From: Plazaster borealis | Lineage: Eukaryota; Echinodermata; Asteroidea; Forcipulatida; Labidiasteridae | Assembly: GCA_021014325.1 (NCBI GenBank) | Contig: CM037462.1 | Span: 7,422,501 to 7,486,500, forward strand | Direction: 5' to 3' | DNA: 64,000 nucleotides | In this document: one piece after another, positions 1 through 11,485 of the stretch | Numbering within the stretch: position 1 is the stretch's first letter | Layout: every line of letters begins with the position of its first letter | Made by a program: the position numbers and the translations under genes | Notes under the pieces: generated by a model | Databases searched by the model: none | Told to the model about the DNA's origin: nothing | What the model saw: only the letters and a program-made list of their open reading frames with translations

Positions 1-928
1 CAATATGCTGAAACTTCTTTGAAAAACCGCGGAAATTCGTCATTCGTAAGAGTCGTTTTTATTTTCGAATTTGTTATCATTCCAAACTTCTAATATTAAT
101 TTGTTTTGCTAAAAATGGTTCGTACATTGTATACAATGTTAAGAAGGCTAAATAATTCTTGTTGCTTAGAATACAACGTTCACATCCATCTTTAAAAACT
201 AATAAACTTTCTACCTCCATGGTAGCCTTTGGGCCACCTGTTTCAAGTTCTAATAAACCAAAATATATATTCTCATAAATCTGGTTTCTGAGGTGGATTT
301 GTGTGAAATCAAAGATGGTTGTACTATGGTCTTAAAGAATTCTATAAAGCAACTTATAACACAGAGAATGCAATCAAATATGACTTTTTTTATTTGAAAA
401 CAAAAACAAAAAAGCAAAAAACCCTAGCTTAATTTAATTAAAAGTTAACCTAAGCTTAACCTGTTCTTGACTTTGTTTGCATTGAATAATTGACTCAATT
501 ATTGTAAATCACCAGCGGAAACAGACTATATATATTTCGCCTCATTATAGTGCCTCTATATACAACTGGTGGTGTCAAATACAAAAATGATAGTGAATAA
601 ACTTATTACATATTTATAATAAAAAAGATGAAACCAAATTTAAATAGGCAAAGTATTGAATCATTATATATATAGCTGAATTAGGTACACCATACATGTA
701 TTCACCCTTTGCAATTTTAACTCTGTGCAATTGGTTATGGGTTATACTAATGAGGAAGGGTTACAAAATCATGACTTATTGAGGAAGTAAATACAGCAAA
801 CTAAAATTGCACTTATTCAAGCTCAAGTGAGTGCTAGTAGTCAAGTCGTCTGGTCATAGTCTGGTGTGCAAAATGTATCCCACCCACAGGATGGTCACTC
901 TTTCTACTAGATTTCAGCTAACTCTGTG
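1..928. other. AT-rich stretch without a recognisable gene
   Basis: I see no exon, RNA gene or repeat boundary here. The sequence is AT-rich with homopolymer runs. Short open frames near 831-1103 end in the MITE that follows and show no coding signature. Confidence 0.6.
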
Positions 929-1323
929 TTCAAAGGGATTGTATACGTTTGGTAATTGGAACCAACTGTTTGTTTCAATCCTACATAATTGTAGATATAC
1001 CATAAAACTAACCTGTGAAAATTTCATTTCAAAAGGTGGTAGCGTTTTTGAGATTTTGCCGAAAATCTGGAATGTCCATGCAGGAAGAATAATCTGCAAT
1101 TGAAATACACAATCAGATCTGGGAAACGTTACTGCAGTAACTCTTCTCAAATTCAAATTTTTCAGGATAAAAAGTGATATCTTTTTCCATAACCACCCAG
1201 TACTTCAAAGTGAAAAAATTCTCAAAATGCATTATCTATCCAAAAGTGCTGTACTTCTTACCAAGTAAGTTTTTATTGCCATTAATTTTCAGAGTCCTTA
1301 CCAAACGTATACAGACCCTTTAA
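929..1323 (+). mobile_element. TTAA-type MITE, family T1, copy 1
   Basis: Terminal inverted repeats are visible: GTATACGTTTGGTAATT at the left and its complement ACCAAACGTATAC at the right, about 390 bp apart. The right end abuts TTAA, while the left has a decayed TTCAA. Related copies lie at 7867, 21965, 57990 and 61736. There is no coding capacity. The TTAA target suggests a piggyBac-type transposase acting in trans, which is inference. Confidence 0.75.
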
Positions 1324-2639
1324 AGGGACAGTCTCTTAAATTAAATTGCATCGATAAAACAATAAGCCATGTATAAGAAACTAATTAAGTAGAGCAACAT
1401 GTCTTAAAAGCATCTGTCACACTGGCAAAACATTGACTTACATGTAAAACATAGTCTTCCATGAGGTTTGGAATCATTCTTCACCTTGCAAGGCCCCTGT
1501 CAATTAAAAATACATGTAATGAATTACACTTGTATCTTTAAATAAAAGACACAAAAATACACAATATTGACTTGTGTTCATATTCTCTTCAACTAAGAAA
1601 AGCATTTGGGGTAATGTTCAGTTAAATTTACAAATGAAAAAACTACTCCAAATCCAAATCAGTGAAAACACAATTCAATGAAATTCAGGAAAACTCTAAA
1701 GTCTACCAAGATTCACGTGTTTGTAGTGAAGTTAATACATATGTTTTAGCATCATTAGACATGCTGGGTTGGGGGCCTGGGTTTAGGCAATGCCTGGGCA
1801 TGGCCTTTGTCTTGCAGTAAGTCCCATAAAAACTTGCCTTTACCTATTGATTGTAGCCCCATGTTGATCTAGACACCACCACAGGCCCATTTTTTCCCTA
1901 CCTGTCCTCCAATAAGAAAAAGAACATGAAGGAACCAATGCCATGCTTCAAAAACATCAAGACTTGTGGAAAGAATTAACTGTACATTTTATTGTAAACA
2001 AATTTATACATGTAGATGGTTGAAAATCGTTATCAACAAAAGGACATACACCCCCATGAAAAACAAACAAAGCCCATGCATACAATATAATGAAATTCTT
2101 TGATTCTTAAATTCAATCTTGTAAGATGTTCCTGAGAATGTACATTAGCCCATGTTTTTCAAAATATTAACTTTTAAATTTAGGTAGGCCTAACTCAATG
2201 ACAATGTCAAAGTTCAAATGATGAATCCAACTTGAAGCCAAGTTCACCAACCAATCTACTGGTTATAGCGAGTCCACTGTTCAGGTGTTCAGATATAAGT
2301 TAACAAGTTCATATAAAGTAATTCTACACAGCTTCAACTGGGTTTGTCCATTTGTGAAGTCTTCGCTATAGATGTTGTTTTTTTCTCTTATTATTCAAAA
2401 TACTCAAACACAGTATAAAAAAACAGCATACAGGAGATTACATGCAACTCGTCTTTAAAATTAATATTAAATGTTTGCACTGGTGTCATGACAATGCATA
2501 ATAGCATGAGATGGAATGTACAAAAGTGACTATTAAGTATGAACTGTCCATGTTGACTGTTCTACCTTCAACATTCTTAGGTAAAACATACCTTCTCAAG
2601 TCTTCTCATGGCTCATCAAATAACAGCTGAAAATAACTG
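1324..2639. other. Intergenic, no gene seen
   Basis: AT-rich sequence with no exon-like open frame, tRNA or clear repeat boundary that I can support. Confidence 0.5.
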
Positions 2640-3400
2640 CAACAACCGTTTCAGACCCTCAAGAACGCCAAGCTATCCAGACCCCAACACAACCAAACAG
2701 GAAAACGCTGCCATCAAATCTCTTCATCTGGACAATATTTGTTAATCCACATCATGTCAGCTGACAAGTGTAATGCCACTGTGGTCCACCATGGATTATG
2801 ACCACCTGGTATCCTGTCGACCGACACATACAGACACCTGTCAAGAACCCTCCCGGCCATCGAACGCAAGATCACCAGACACCAACGACCTCCTGTCTCT
2901 CCACCAGTCTCAAGCCATCAGCACACCGACACCTCAAGTTCTCTGCAACCTCCTGCCCACAGCTCTTTGGTCAACCCAAGATCCACAAGCCCTGTGTTCC
3001 TGATCTGCCCACCATAGCTTCCAGTGGTTCTCCATTCCAACAACACAGCCAGACATCTCATCAAGATCCTTCACCCACACTTGATAGGCCACACACCACA
3101 TCACAACAACAACTCAATCCAGTTTGTCAAAACCATCAAGAATCTCCATCTCTGCCACTCAGACATCCTGGTCAGTTTTGACGAGGTCTCTTTCTTCACA
3201 AACATACAGAGAAAGCATACCTCATTGCCAAACAACATCTACAGGCTGACAGGCCAACTCTACCATCACGGACCACACAAACAAGCCTCACTCCTGAACA
3301 AATCCATGAGCTACACTAATGACTTGTGTGTTGTCATCCTACTTCTGGTGGAGATAGTTCCTCAAAAAGAACTCTGGGGGGCTACCATGTGATCTCATCC
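2640..3400 (+). pseudogene. Penelope-like retroelement remnant (reverse transcriptase fragment)
   Basis: Reading across several frames gives a stretch typical of Penelope-like elements: DYDHLVSC near 2790, QPKIHKP near 2975, IASSGSPF near 3020, then FVKTIKN and DILVSFDEVSFFTNI near 3125-3205. The PKIHKP and SFDVVSLFTN-type motifs belong to the N-terminal RT part of Penelope elements. The copy is frameshifted at least twice (about 2770-2800 and 3030-3180) and has neither the rest of the RT nor a GIY-YIG domain, so it cannot be active. Its neighbours are MITE T1 upstream and the foldback element directly downstream. Confidence 0.8.
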
Positions 3401-3479
3401 CCAGTCCTGTAGCAGGTTTATTCATGAAATAATTTTAACTGGATATCCTTGAGAAATGGAATGCCAGTATTAATACCAG

Positions 3480-5625
3480 CATTTTTTTGCATATTATACA
3501 AGTGCAACTATTCAGTGGAGCCTTACATGTTTTTTTAGTTTTGAGGAGACTCTTTGCTTGGCAAGTCAAACCACAAAAATTGTACCTAGGGACATCGTGC
3601 ACAGACATGACAGAGAGGTAAAAGATTTGCCTTGATTTCAGGGTCGCCTTGTAATGTACATGTATCGTAGGAGGTCCTGTATTCGGGGTGCCCCTGAAAT
3701 CGGGGCAAATCTTTTACCTCTCTGCGCGCGATATAAACAGTCCCTAGATACAATTTTTGTGGTTTGACTTGCCAAGCAAAGAGTCTCCTCTCCTTCGACC
3801 AAAACTTAGAAACATGTAAGGCTCCACTGGTTAGTTGCACTTGTAAATGCAAAAAGTTGTGGTATTTTAGGCATTTCTACAAGGTACAAAAATATGTCAT
3901 ACTGTCGGGGCCATTAAAAAAAAAAATTGCTCACCAAAAAAGTTTCATCAAACACTATTTCAATTCACAATTCACGATGATCAAATCATGTGACTGAACA
4001 TTCTGCTGAGCATTCTGGGGGAAAAATACAGAGGCTTATAAAAAAAGAAGCCATGTGCCTTGTATCATTTTCTAATAGTCTGGAGAAATTTTTTTGTAAC
4101 CCTCATGTCATTATTATTATTTAATGTCAAATTTAAACATCGGATTGTTGACTCAATTATCACTGTTTATTTGTATGCTTTATATAAATGTTAAGAAACA
4201 TAAAACGACACAAAACTAAATAAAAATCAGATTTGAAAGCCAAGAATTATTTACACTTTTTTTTAATTTTTTTTTTAGTTTTTGCAAATTACCATGGTAA
4301 GATTTAAAATTAAATAAACAATATTTTGAATAAAATGAAGACAACTGCTGGCTATAGAGTCATACACAAAGTCTCACAGAACACTTGTAAACACTGCAGA
4401 CGTTTCTTCCGCGTATGGCTTCACCGGGACACCATACTTTCTTGTTTGCCTTGAAAACAGGTAAAACTCAAAACAAATGGGACGCTATTGAAGTCATCGC
4501 GAAGATCGGTTCGTGGTGTGAAAGTTTCAATGTCTACCAAGTTTTAATGTATGTTTGCATACTTCTTATAAACAAAGGAAGCCAATTAGGGCATCAGTTG
4601 ATATATCCTCCCGTGTCCGGTTTTCGATGTACTATGCATTTTTCTTTGAATTGAAAAAAAAATAATGATGCCATTTATCAACTGATGCCCTAATTACCTT
4701 CCTTTGTTTATAAGAAGTATGTAAAAATATATTAAAACTTGATAGACATTGAAACTTTCACACCACGCACCGATCTTCGATGACTTCAATAGCGTCCCCG
4801 TGTTTTGAGTTTGACCTGTTTTCGAGGCAACAAGAAAGTATGGTGTCCTGGTGAAGCCATACGCAGAAGAAACATCTGCAGTGACTTCAAGTGTTCTGTG
4901 AGACGTTGTGTATGACTCTATGGCCAGCAGTTGTCTTCATTTTATTCAAAATATTTTTTATTTAATTTTAAAAATTACGATGGTAATTTGCAAAAACTTT
5001 TAAAAAAAAAGTTTAAAAAAAAGTGTCAATAAGTCTTGGCTTTTAAATCTGATTTTTAAAAAAGTTTTGAATCTTTTTATGTTTCTTAACATTTATAATA
5101 AAGCATATCAATAAACAGTGATATTTGAATCACCAAGCCAATGTTTAAATTTTAATGTTATTAATAATAAATGATATGACTCATTATGAGGGTTTAAAAA
5201 AAATTCTCCAGACTGTTAGAAAATGATATAAGGCACATGGCTTCTTTAAGCCTCTGTATTTTTCCCCCAGAATGCTCAGCAGAATTTTAAGTCACATGAT
5301 GTTATCATCGTGAATTGTGAATTGAAAAATTGTTCGATGAAACTTTTTCGGCGGGCAAATTTTTGTTTATGGCCCCGACAGTATGACATATTTTTGTACC
5401 TTGTAGAAATGCCTAAAATACCACAAATTTTTGTAATACAAGTGCAACTTGCCAGTGGAGCCTCACATAATTCTAAGTTTTGGTCAAAGGAGAGGAGACT
5501 CTTTGCTTGGCAAGTCAAACCACAAAAATTGTATCTAGGGACTGTTTACATCGCGCGCAGAGAGGTAAAAGATTTGCATCGATTTCAGGGACGCCCTGAA
5601 AACAGGACCTCCCACGATATGGCTT
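3480..5625. mobile_element. Large foldback element (near-palindromic, about 2 kb)
   Basis: The left arm (about 3655-4625) is the reverse complement of the right arm (about 4668-5625), separated by a short loop near 4650. Anchors include GGGCATCAGTTGAT at 4590 against ATCAACTGATGCCC at 4678, and the same Lys/Ser-coding open frame read on + at 3764 and on - at 5518. The outer part is repeated once more at 3480-3650 in right-arm orientation, so the left end is itself a smaller palindrome around 3660. A decayed single-arm copy lies at about 45150-45500. No transposase is encoded. It resembles a Foldback/Galluhop-type non-autonomous element; the family is not known to me. Confidence 0.85.
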
Positions 5626-5663
5626 CTTTTTTTTTTTTATTCAAAGAAAAAGCTATAGGCCTA

Positions 5664-5758
5664 GTACCCCGAAAACCGGTCATTGTAGGATAGTACCCCG
5701 AAAACCGGTCACTGTAGGATATATTCCTAATCCTACAGTCGCCGGTTTTCGGGGTACC
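5664..5758. repeat. Tandem duplication plus perfect-looking hairpin
   Basis: A 28-bp unit beginning TACCCCGAAAACCGGTCA occurs twice in tandem (5664 and 5692). Its inverse, ending GCCGGTTTTCGGGGTACC, follows at 5729-5758. The second unit and the inverse form a stem of nearly 30 bp with a loop of about 8 bases. It lies just outside the right arm of the foldback element. A degenerate relative (CCGTGAAAACTGGTCACAGG) follows the half copy near 45480, so the hairpin may be part of that element's end. Confidence 0.75.
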
Positions 5759-5939
5759 GAAATTGTAATTTGTTGACAGAAAACAGAGCTGATTCTACAA
5801 CAACTGATTAAAACTAACAAGCTTAAATTATTATTTTAATGCTTAAGTTGAGTTAAACCATGGAGGAAAGGTTAAACGTACCCAACTTTCAAACCTGACA
5901 GTCATGAGTGAAAACAGAGAAATAGAAGGACGAGACTCG

Positions 5940-6125
5940 ACTTGAGACTCCCGCTCGCAAGTAAGTTTTTTCAGGATCCAATTACGGGGCGACGGCACGG
6001 AGAGAGGATCAAGAGAGAGCTGGAGAGGGCGGGCCGCGGCGCGCGCATGCAAAAGCGAGCCCTTTATTGGCACACGTGTGACGTAATGACTTAGGGCAGC
6101 GCGCGTTTGATTGATTCGGCAAAAA
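5940..6125. promoter_or_regulatory. CpG-rich patch, possible promoter
   Basis: This short patch is far richer in CpG than its surroundings. It contains GCGCGCGCATGC, CACACGTGTGACGTAA and several CGCGC runs, i.e. sequences like NRF1, E-box and CRE sites. I can connect it to no exon on either side. It could equally be the GC-rich end of a mobile element. Low confidence. Confidence 0.2.
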
Positions 6126-6539
6126 TAAAATTCTGTAGGCCTAGCCTAGGCCAAACCAAATTTGCCATTAATTGTTGCTATAATTAACAACAAACATAAT
6201 TGTTTAATTTGTTGAAACAAAATTGTCAATTGTGGTCTGCCCCATCTCTGCCCGGCGGCCAGTTCGACCCGGCCGAGTGTTCTCATCGATCATCCGAGTG
6301 AGCCCCCGACACTGAGGTGCCGTCTACCGAAAATCACACCAATGTGGTGCATGTCCTGTAGTCTTGATTGGTGACGCTAATGTTTGTAGGCCTATTACTG
6401 GCATAAAAAACACTAATAAAACAAACAAAAACAAAAACACACAACAAGGCCCTGGGAACTGACCCCCCCCCCCCCAATTCACCCGTGGTCCAGTCTACGA
6501 TGGACGTTCAACTCGCGGCACTGAGAAAAAAAACCATGA
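6126..6539. other. No gene seen; short C-run
   Basis: AT-rich sequence with a run of 11 C at about 6464-6474. No exon or RNA gene can be supported. Confidence 0.5.
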
Positions 6540-6890
6540 AATACATAAATAAAATAAATAACAAGTTCTTATATAGCGCATTTTACAATAAACGTCTCAA
6601 TGCGCTTAACTGGTCATTGGACCAATAACATTCCTTTAACCTTTCTCAGCTCCCTGGGGAGTACAACCCTGTGGGCAACCGTGGCGCTCCGAAGGCTTTT
6701 TCAAACACAATATCAACCTCTACCCTCGCAGGTACCCATTTATAGGCCTACCCCTGGGTGAAGAGAAGCAATTATAGTTAAGTGTCTTGCTCAAGAACTC
6801 AAGTGCCATGACCGGGATTCGAACCCACAACCTGATGACCAACCACTAGAACTTGAATTCGATGCTCTTAACCGCTCGGCCACATAACTT
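6540..6890 (-). mobile_element. tRNA-derived SINE
   Basis: Read on the minus strand from about 6884, the element starts with a tRNA-like head. It has an A box TGGCCGAGCGGTT (6871-6883) and, about 50 nt later, a B box GGTTCGAATCCC (near 6813-6824); this spacing resembles a Ser/Leu tRNA. A unique middle part follows, containing AGACACTTAACT and GGGTACCTGCGAGGGTAGAG. The 3' end reads GCGCTATATAAGAAC followed by a TTATTTATTTTATTTA tail. This tail resembles the 3' end of the CR1/L2-like LINE near 18320, the expected source of its retrotransposition machinery (inference). It is not a functional tRNA gene: there is no acceptor-stem closure. Confidence 0.85.
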
Positions 6891-6894
6891 TAGG

Positions 6895-7866
6895 TGGACA
6901 CGTTTCCCCAAGCATTTATACCCATGCTCCAACGTACAGCCGACCGGAACTACTCCCATTATGTGCACTACATCCAAAACTCCTCCCATGGTAAAACTGC
7001 AAATAACAGTTTATTTATTTTACAAGCTCAGGTTAGGCGCAAAATAACATGACCCGTCTTCCGATAAAAACAAATACTTAAATGGCCCAAGATAAACTTT
7101 CCTAGGAATATATTTTGAGCTACTTCTTAATCCCCGTGTAAAAAAACCTAATTGACATCAATTTTTGGTTAATTTGTGAGAAAAGATTGCGCTTTGGCTT
7201 ACTGGCATGAATTGACACACTATTATAACAAATCACTAAAGAAAATAAAGTTTAGACAGCGAATTAGACAGCGAAATATCCTAACTTTCATGCATGCTTA
7301 TTGCAACGAGATTTCCGCCTGACATGACATCACACTTTTGCTCATGAATATAGAAATTTGCTAGCATAAAATACAAAAAGGCACCAAAATACCCTTAAAA
7401 ATTACAAAACGAAAATTGAAAATAATGTGAATACAAAGGTGCATCTCCAGGGATTGCATTACAAAATTACGTTTCATGGACCTTTTAATTAATGCTCACA
7501 AAGTCGCTGTTTTTACTGGAGTGAAAATGTGTGTCAAACTTCCTGAGTATAGTGTCCGTCTGAATAACAAAGTTAGCGGCTATTGACAAATCACGCACCC
7601 GCGGGTCAACCCCAACTCTGCTCCACAGGCAGGGTCACTTGGGGTCAGCCCGGGTGAGACAACAATGGCGTCAAAGCGCCCATACGCACTAGGTTCAGAC
7701 CTGACCCGGGGAAGCTAATACAGCCACACATTGGTAAGTTGTTATTGTCACACATGCGTGCGCATCTACGTACTTCACGACAACAGTTTTCCCTATTTTC
7801 GCCTCAAAGCTGGCATGGTGTACCAAAAATCATTACCCGGCCCATTTCAACGTTCAAAAGCATTTC
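6895..7866. other. Intergenic, no gene seen
   Basis: No exon, RNA gene or repeat boundary could be supported. Some CpG around 7590-7700 (for example GACCCGGGGAAGC) is not enough to call a promoter. Confidence 0.5.
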
Positions 7867-7978
7867 TTGAAGGGTCTGTATACGTTTGGTAATGACTCTG
7901 AAAATGAATGGCGATAAAAAACTTACTTGGTAAGAAGTACAGCAGCTTTGAGAAACTTTTCATTTACAAGCACTGCGG
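7867..7978 (+). mobile_element. MITE family T1, truncated copy
   Basis: It begins TTGAAGGGTCTGTATACGTT and continues like the end of the other T1 copies (ACTTACTTGGTAAGAAGTAC) for about 110 bp, then stops. The other terminus is absent. It lies 15 bp from the 3' end of Helentron-like copy B. Confidence 0.65.
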
Positions 7979-8059
7979 TTATAATAATATAACTAGGCAT
8001 TAGGTGTTTGTGAACAAACACAAAGCTGTTCCGTGTATTTTTTACATGCTCAAAGGTTT

Positions 8060-8880
8060 TAAACTGAAAAGAATTTGAAAATTGGCTGTGTAGTTCTTGA
8101 GATATGGTGTCACTTCCAGTTGACCCGGAAGTAAAGGTCAACAGTGGATCACAGTAACCCAAGTTCAATCTTCAATGCTCAAAGAGTCTATAACTGAAAA
8201 TAAATTGCCAATCGGGTGTGTACGTCTTGAGATCTGGTCCCACTTCTGGTTGATCCGGAGGTAAAGGTCAACATGGGGTCACGGTAACCCAAGTTCAATC
8301 TTCAATGCTTAAAGGGTCTATAACTGAAAAGAAATTCCAAATCGGGTGTGTACTTCTTAAGATCTGGTCCCACTTCCGGTTGACCCGGAAGTAAGTTAAC
8401 ATGGGGTCAAGGTAACCTAAGTTCAATGTTTAATGCTCAAAGGATCTATACCTGAAAAGAAATTGAAAATCGGTTGTGTAGTTCTTGAGATATGGTCCCA
8501 CCTCCGGTTGACCCGGAAGTAAAGGTCAACATGGGGTCACGGTAATCCAAGTTCAATATTCAATGCTCAAAGGGTCTAACTGAAAAGAAATTGCAAATCG
8601 GGTGTGTACTTCTTCAGATATGGTCCCACTTCCGGTTAACCCGGAAGTAAAGGTCAAACTGGGGTCACGGTAACCGAAGTTCAATCTTTAATGCTCAAAG
8701 GATCTATAACTGAAAAGAAATTGAAAATTGGTTCTGTAGTTCTTGAGATATGGTCCCACTTCCGGTTGACCCGGAAGTAAAGGTCAACCTGGTGTCACGG
8801 TAACCCAAGGCTAATTGCCAATGCCCAAGGAGTCTATAACTGAAAAAAGTTTGAAAATCGGCTGTGTACTTCTTGAGATA
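8060..8880 (-). repeat. Internal tandem repeat array of copy B, about 135-bp unit
   Basis: About six units follow one another, each containing CACTTCCGGTTGACCCGGAA, then AGGTCAACATGGGGTCA and TCTATAACTGAAAAGAAATT. Palindrome cores fall near 8110, 8245, 8370, 8505, 8635 and 8765. Read on the minus strand they match the unit of the 47-53 kb array in order and spacing. No open frame is maintained. Confidence 0.85.
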
Positions 8881-9701
8881 TGGTGCTGCAAAGATTAACT
8901 AATTAAAGCTTTTAATTACCGTAATTTGACACCTGCTGACGTCACAGTAACAAAAATGTGTTTTTCATGCTAATAAATTTGATAAGGTACACGATGGTAT
9001 GTAACTTATCCCAATCCAATGCCTTTTAAAGAAAACCCTATTAGAACGTACGTATAATTATCCTCTCTCGGTTAGGATTCCAATATCACGGCAGTCTTTG
9101 ACGCCTAGCCGTGATTGCGCAATCACGGCACAATTTGCCAGCTAGCCATGGGTCCGATTTGACACTTCGTCGTTAATTATCTTGAAAAATCATTGTACCT
9201 TGATTAGTTTTATTGGTCTGGAATTAACTCTTAGTGAAAGCATTCGTGTTTAAAAAAAAATTCTTTCTTTTAGGTCACTAAAATTCAACTTATTTGAAAA
9301 ATTATGTTTCTGGAAGTTGGATTTGTTTTTCACTTTCTCAAATGTGTTTTGTACACGGGTGAAAACGCATAATAAATGACGTCATGATGACGTCGTTCTG
9401 CATTTTAGGCCGGCAAACTCATCTACATTATCCCAGAAGTCTAAAACTGAAAAAAGTTTGACGATCGGGGGTATATTTTTCGAGATATGGTGGTAATAAG
9501 ATTTGCTAATTAATTATTCATGTCATTATAACTAAGTAAACTAATTAATTAAGTTAAGCTAATTACCTTTAACTATAACTTCATGACCCAAGCTTTAATT
9601 TGATATAGGATCTGACTCTTTCATGTTTATACATTAGGATATTTGGCTTAAACAAAAACGTGCACAAATGCTATGGGATTTAAGTCAGAAACAAAGAATA
9701 A
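8881..9701 (-). repeat. Body of Helentron-like copy B
   Basis: The segment 9229-9600 is repeated, diverged, at 15694-15740 and 17770-18170 in copy A. Shared landmarks are CTTAGTGAAAGCATTCGTGT, GATGACGTCGTTCTGCATTT and GCCGGCAAACTCATCTACAT. It contains no gene. Position 9701 is the junction with copy A. Confidence 0.75.
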
Positions 9702-9759
9702 CTAGACATTAGGTGTTTGTGAACAAACATAAAGCTGTTTCGTGTTTTTTTGACATGCT

Positions 9760-10032
9760 CAAAAGGTTTAAACTGAAAAAAAATCGAAAATTGGTTGTGT
9801 AGCTCTTGAGATATGGCCCCACTTCACGTTGACCCGGAAGTAAAGGTCAACATGGGGTCACGGTAACCCAAGTTCAATCTTCAATGCTCAAAGAGTCTAT
9901 AACTGAAAAGAAATTGCAAATCGGGTGGGTACTTCTTGAGGTATGGTCCCACTTCCGGTTGACCCGGAAGTAAAGGTCAACATGGGTCACGGTAACCGAA
10001 GTTCAATCTTTAATGCTCAAAGGATCTATAAC
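9760..10032 (-). repeat. Tandem repeat array of copy A (two to three units)
   Basis: It has the same unit as 8060-8880, with palindromes near 9825 and 9960. It is cut in mid-unit by the LTR retrotransposon after TCTATAACTGA. Confidence 0.8.
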
Positions 10033-10040
10033 TGAGTTGT

Positions 10041-10205
10041 TAGTTGTTATAGCGCCCTCTCGTGTCGCTTTTACCTTTTGTTTACATCGCCATTTTGCTG
10101 TAGTGACGTTTTACCTTTCGTCCATAAAAGTACCTCTGAGTTATCTATATCGGTATTCTGCTGTAAGCTACATTGTGTTGTTGCGTCCTTCTCCTCTTAC
10201 TGGCG
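10041..10205 (+). repeat. 5' LTR (165 bp)
   Basis: It starts TAGTTGTTATAGCGCC and ends CTCTTACTGGCG. It matches the 3' LTR except for three substitutions (CGTGTCGC/CGTGTTGC, GTAGTGACG/GTAGTAACG, GTCCATAAAA/GTCAATAAAA). The last change removes an AATAAA that the 3' copy keeps. Confidence 0.9.
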
Positions 10206-10223
10206 TGGTGGCAGCAGTCTGAG
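10206..10223 (+). promoter_or_regulatory. Possible primer-binding site
   Basis: TGGTGGCAGCAGTCTGAG directly follows the 5' LTR. The initial TGG fits pairing with a tRNA CCA end, but I cannot name the tRNA. Confidence 0.3.
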
Positions 10224-10398
10224 ACGTCCCTCGCTTCCTTAAAAGTGACATAAATTGCCGTTTTTAGTCGACATTCGACACCGCTTCAACACAACGTGGT
10301 CTTTCACGTTACAGGTGAGCAGCCGTACAGTTAATATACATTTGACTGATCGTACCATATAATATATTTTGCATCCTCCCGAGGTATTTCGCTGTAAC

Positions 10399-11485
10399 AT
10401 GGCGACCACACATCGTGCACCAAAACAGTGGTGCTTGAGCAAAATTGAAACTGTAAATACATTGGCGTCAAAATCTACACTACACCCTCTCCCTCGACCA
10501 GAACTTTGCCCCATTTCTGCTTGATGGTTCTCAGTGGGAGAAGAAGTCTAAAAGCTCCCCCCTCCGTGGATTCTCTGATGACACCAATGACATCCCCCTG
10601 CCCCAACGCAAAACAGCTCAACAGAAAGTTAGCATGCTTGAGCTCATGCTGGGTCAGATTGCAAATTATTGCCCTGTTATCTCACGAAACACCATTATAA
10701 AATCTTCTACATCAGTCTCGAACATTTGGCAAGTGATCCGCCTCCATTATGGCTTCCAGTCTACTGGTGCTCACTTACTTGTCTTCGCTGAAATCCGCCT
10801 CAAACCGGATGAACGCCCAGAAGACCTATACCAGCGCCTCATGGCATTTGTTGAGGACAACTTACTGCAGTGCAATGGTGGAATCTCCCACCATGGGGAA
10901 GAGTTTACTAAAGATGAGGAACTTTCACCTTCCCTTGAGAATTTTATTGTTCTTACCTGGCTCCGCCTGATACACCCTAGTCTGCCTAAGTTTGTGAAAC
11001 AGAGGTACGGTACTGAATTACGCTCACGCACTTTGGCCTCCATCAAACCGGAAATTTCCCAGGCCTTGGACTCACTGCTGGATGAGGTGCATAACAGTGA
11101 CGACGCTAAGGCGATGCGAGCCTTCGCAACACGCCCACCGGTAACACCTCGTGCTGCTTCTCTACCATCTGCCCACAGTAGCCGGTTCCCCCCCAACTCA
11201 AAGCCACGTCCTACTCGTTTCCAGAAGACATGCCCTCTCTGCAAGCAGGTCGGTCGCAGTGACATCCGACACTTCCTTAGTGAATGTACTTACTTACCGG
11301 AACATGACCGCAAGTACATCGTACCAACGACCAATCTCCAGAAATTGAGTCAGATCATGAAGGGGATACATGCACCTCCGTCCCAACTCCCCATGTCGAG
11401 CCCCCTGCTGCATTCCGAGTTCAGATACGTCAATCTCCCTACATGGACATGTTTTACGGCCACCATACCACCGCGTCACCATTGA
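10399..11485 (+). pseudogene. gag: gag of the LTR retrotransposon, frameshifted
   Basis: The structural protein frame starts at ATG 10399 and breaks near 10466, where the reading continues one frame over without a stop until 11485. The first ATG of the long open part is at 10634, too far downstream to be the original start. The C-terminus has a zinc-knuckle-like [19 protein letters not shown] (near 11231-11287) with CX2CX9HX4C spacing, longer than the usual retroviral knuckle. A basic, Pro/Arg-rich stretch precedes it. The end overlaps pol by 116 bp, with pol in the +1 frame, so pol expression would need a +1 shift. Confidence 0.8.

Noticed and set aside
3764..5518. Matching open frames (MTCQAKSLLSFDQN) at 3764 on + and 5518 on -
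   Set aside because: They are mirror images produced by the foldback arms, not two genes. No domain is recognisable and the frames diverge by indels.
6810..6890. tRNA gene on the minus strand
   Set aside because: A and B boxes are good, but the acceptor stem does not close and the sequence continues into a SINE body with a LINE-like tail.
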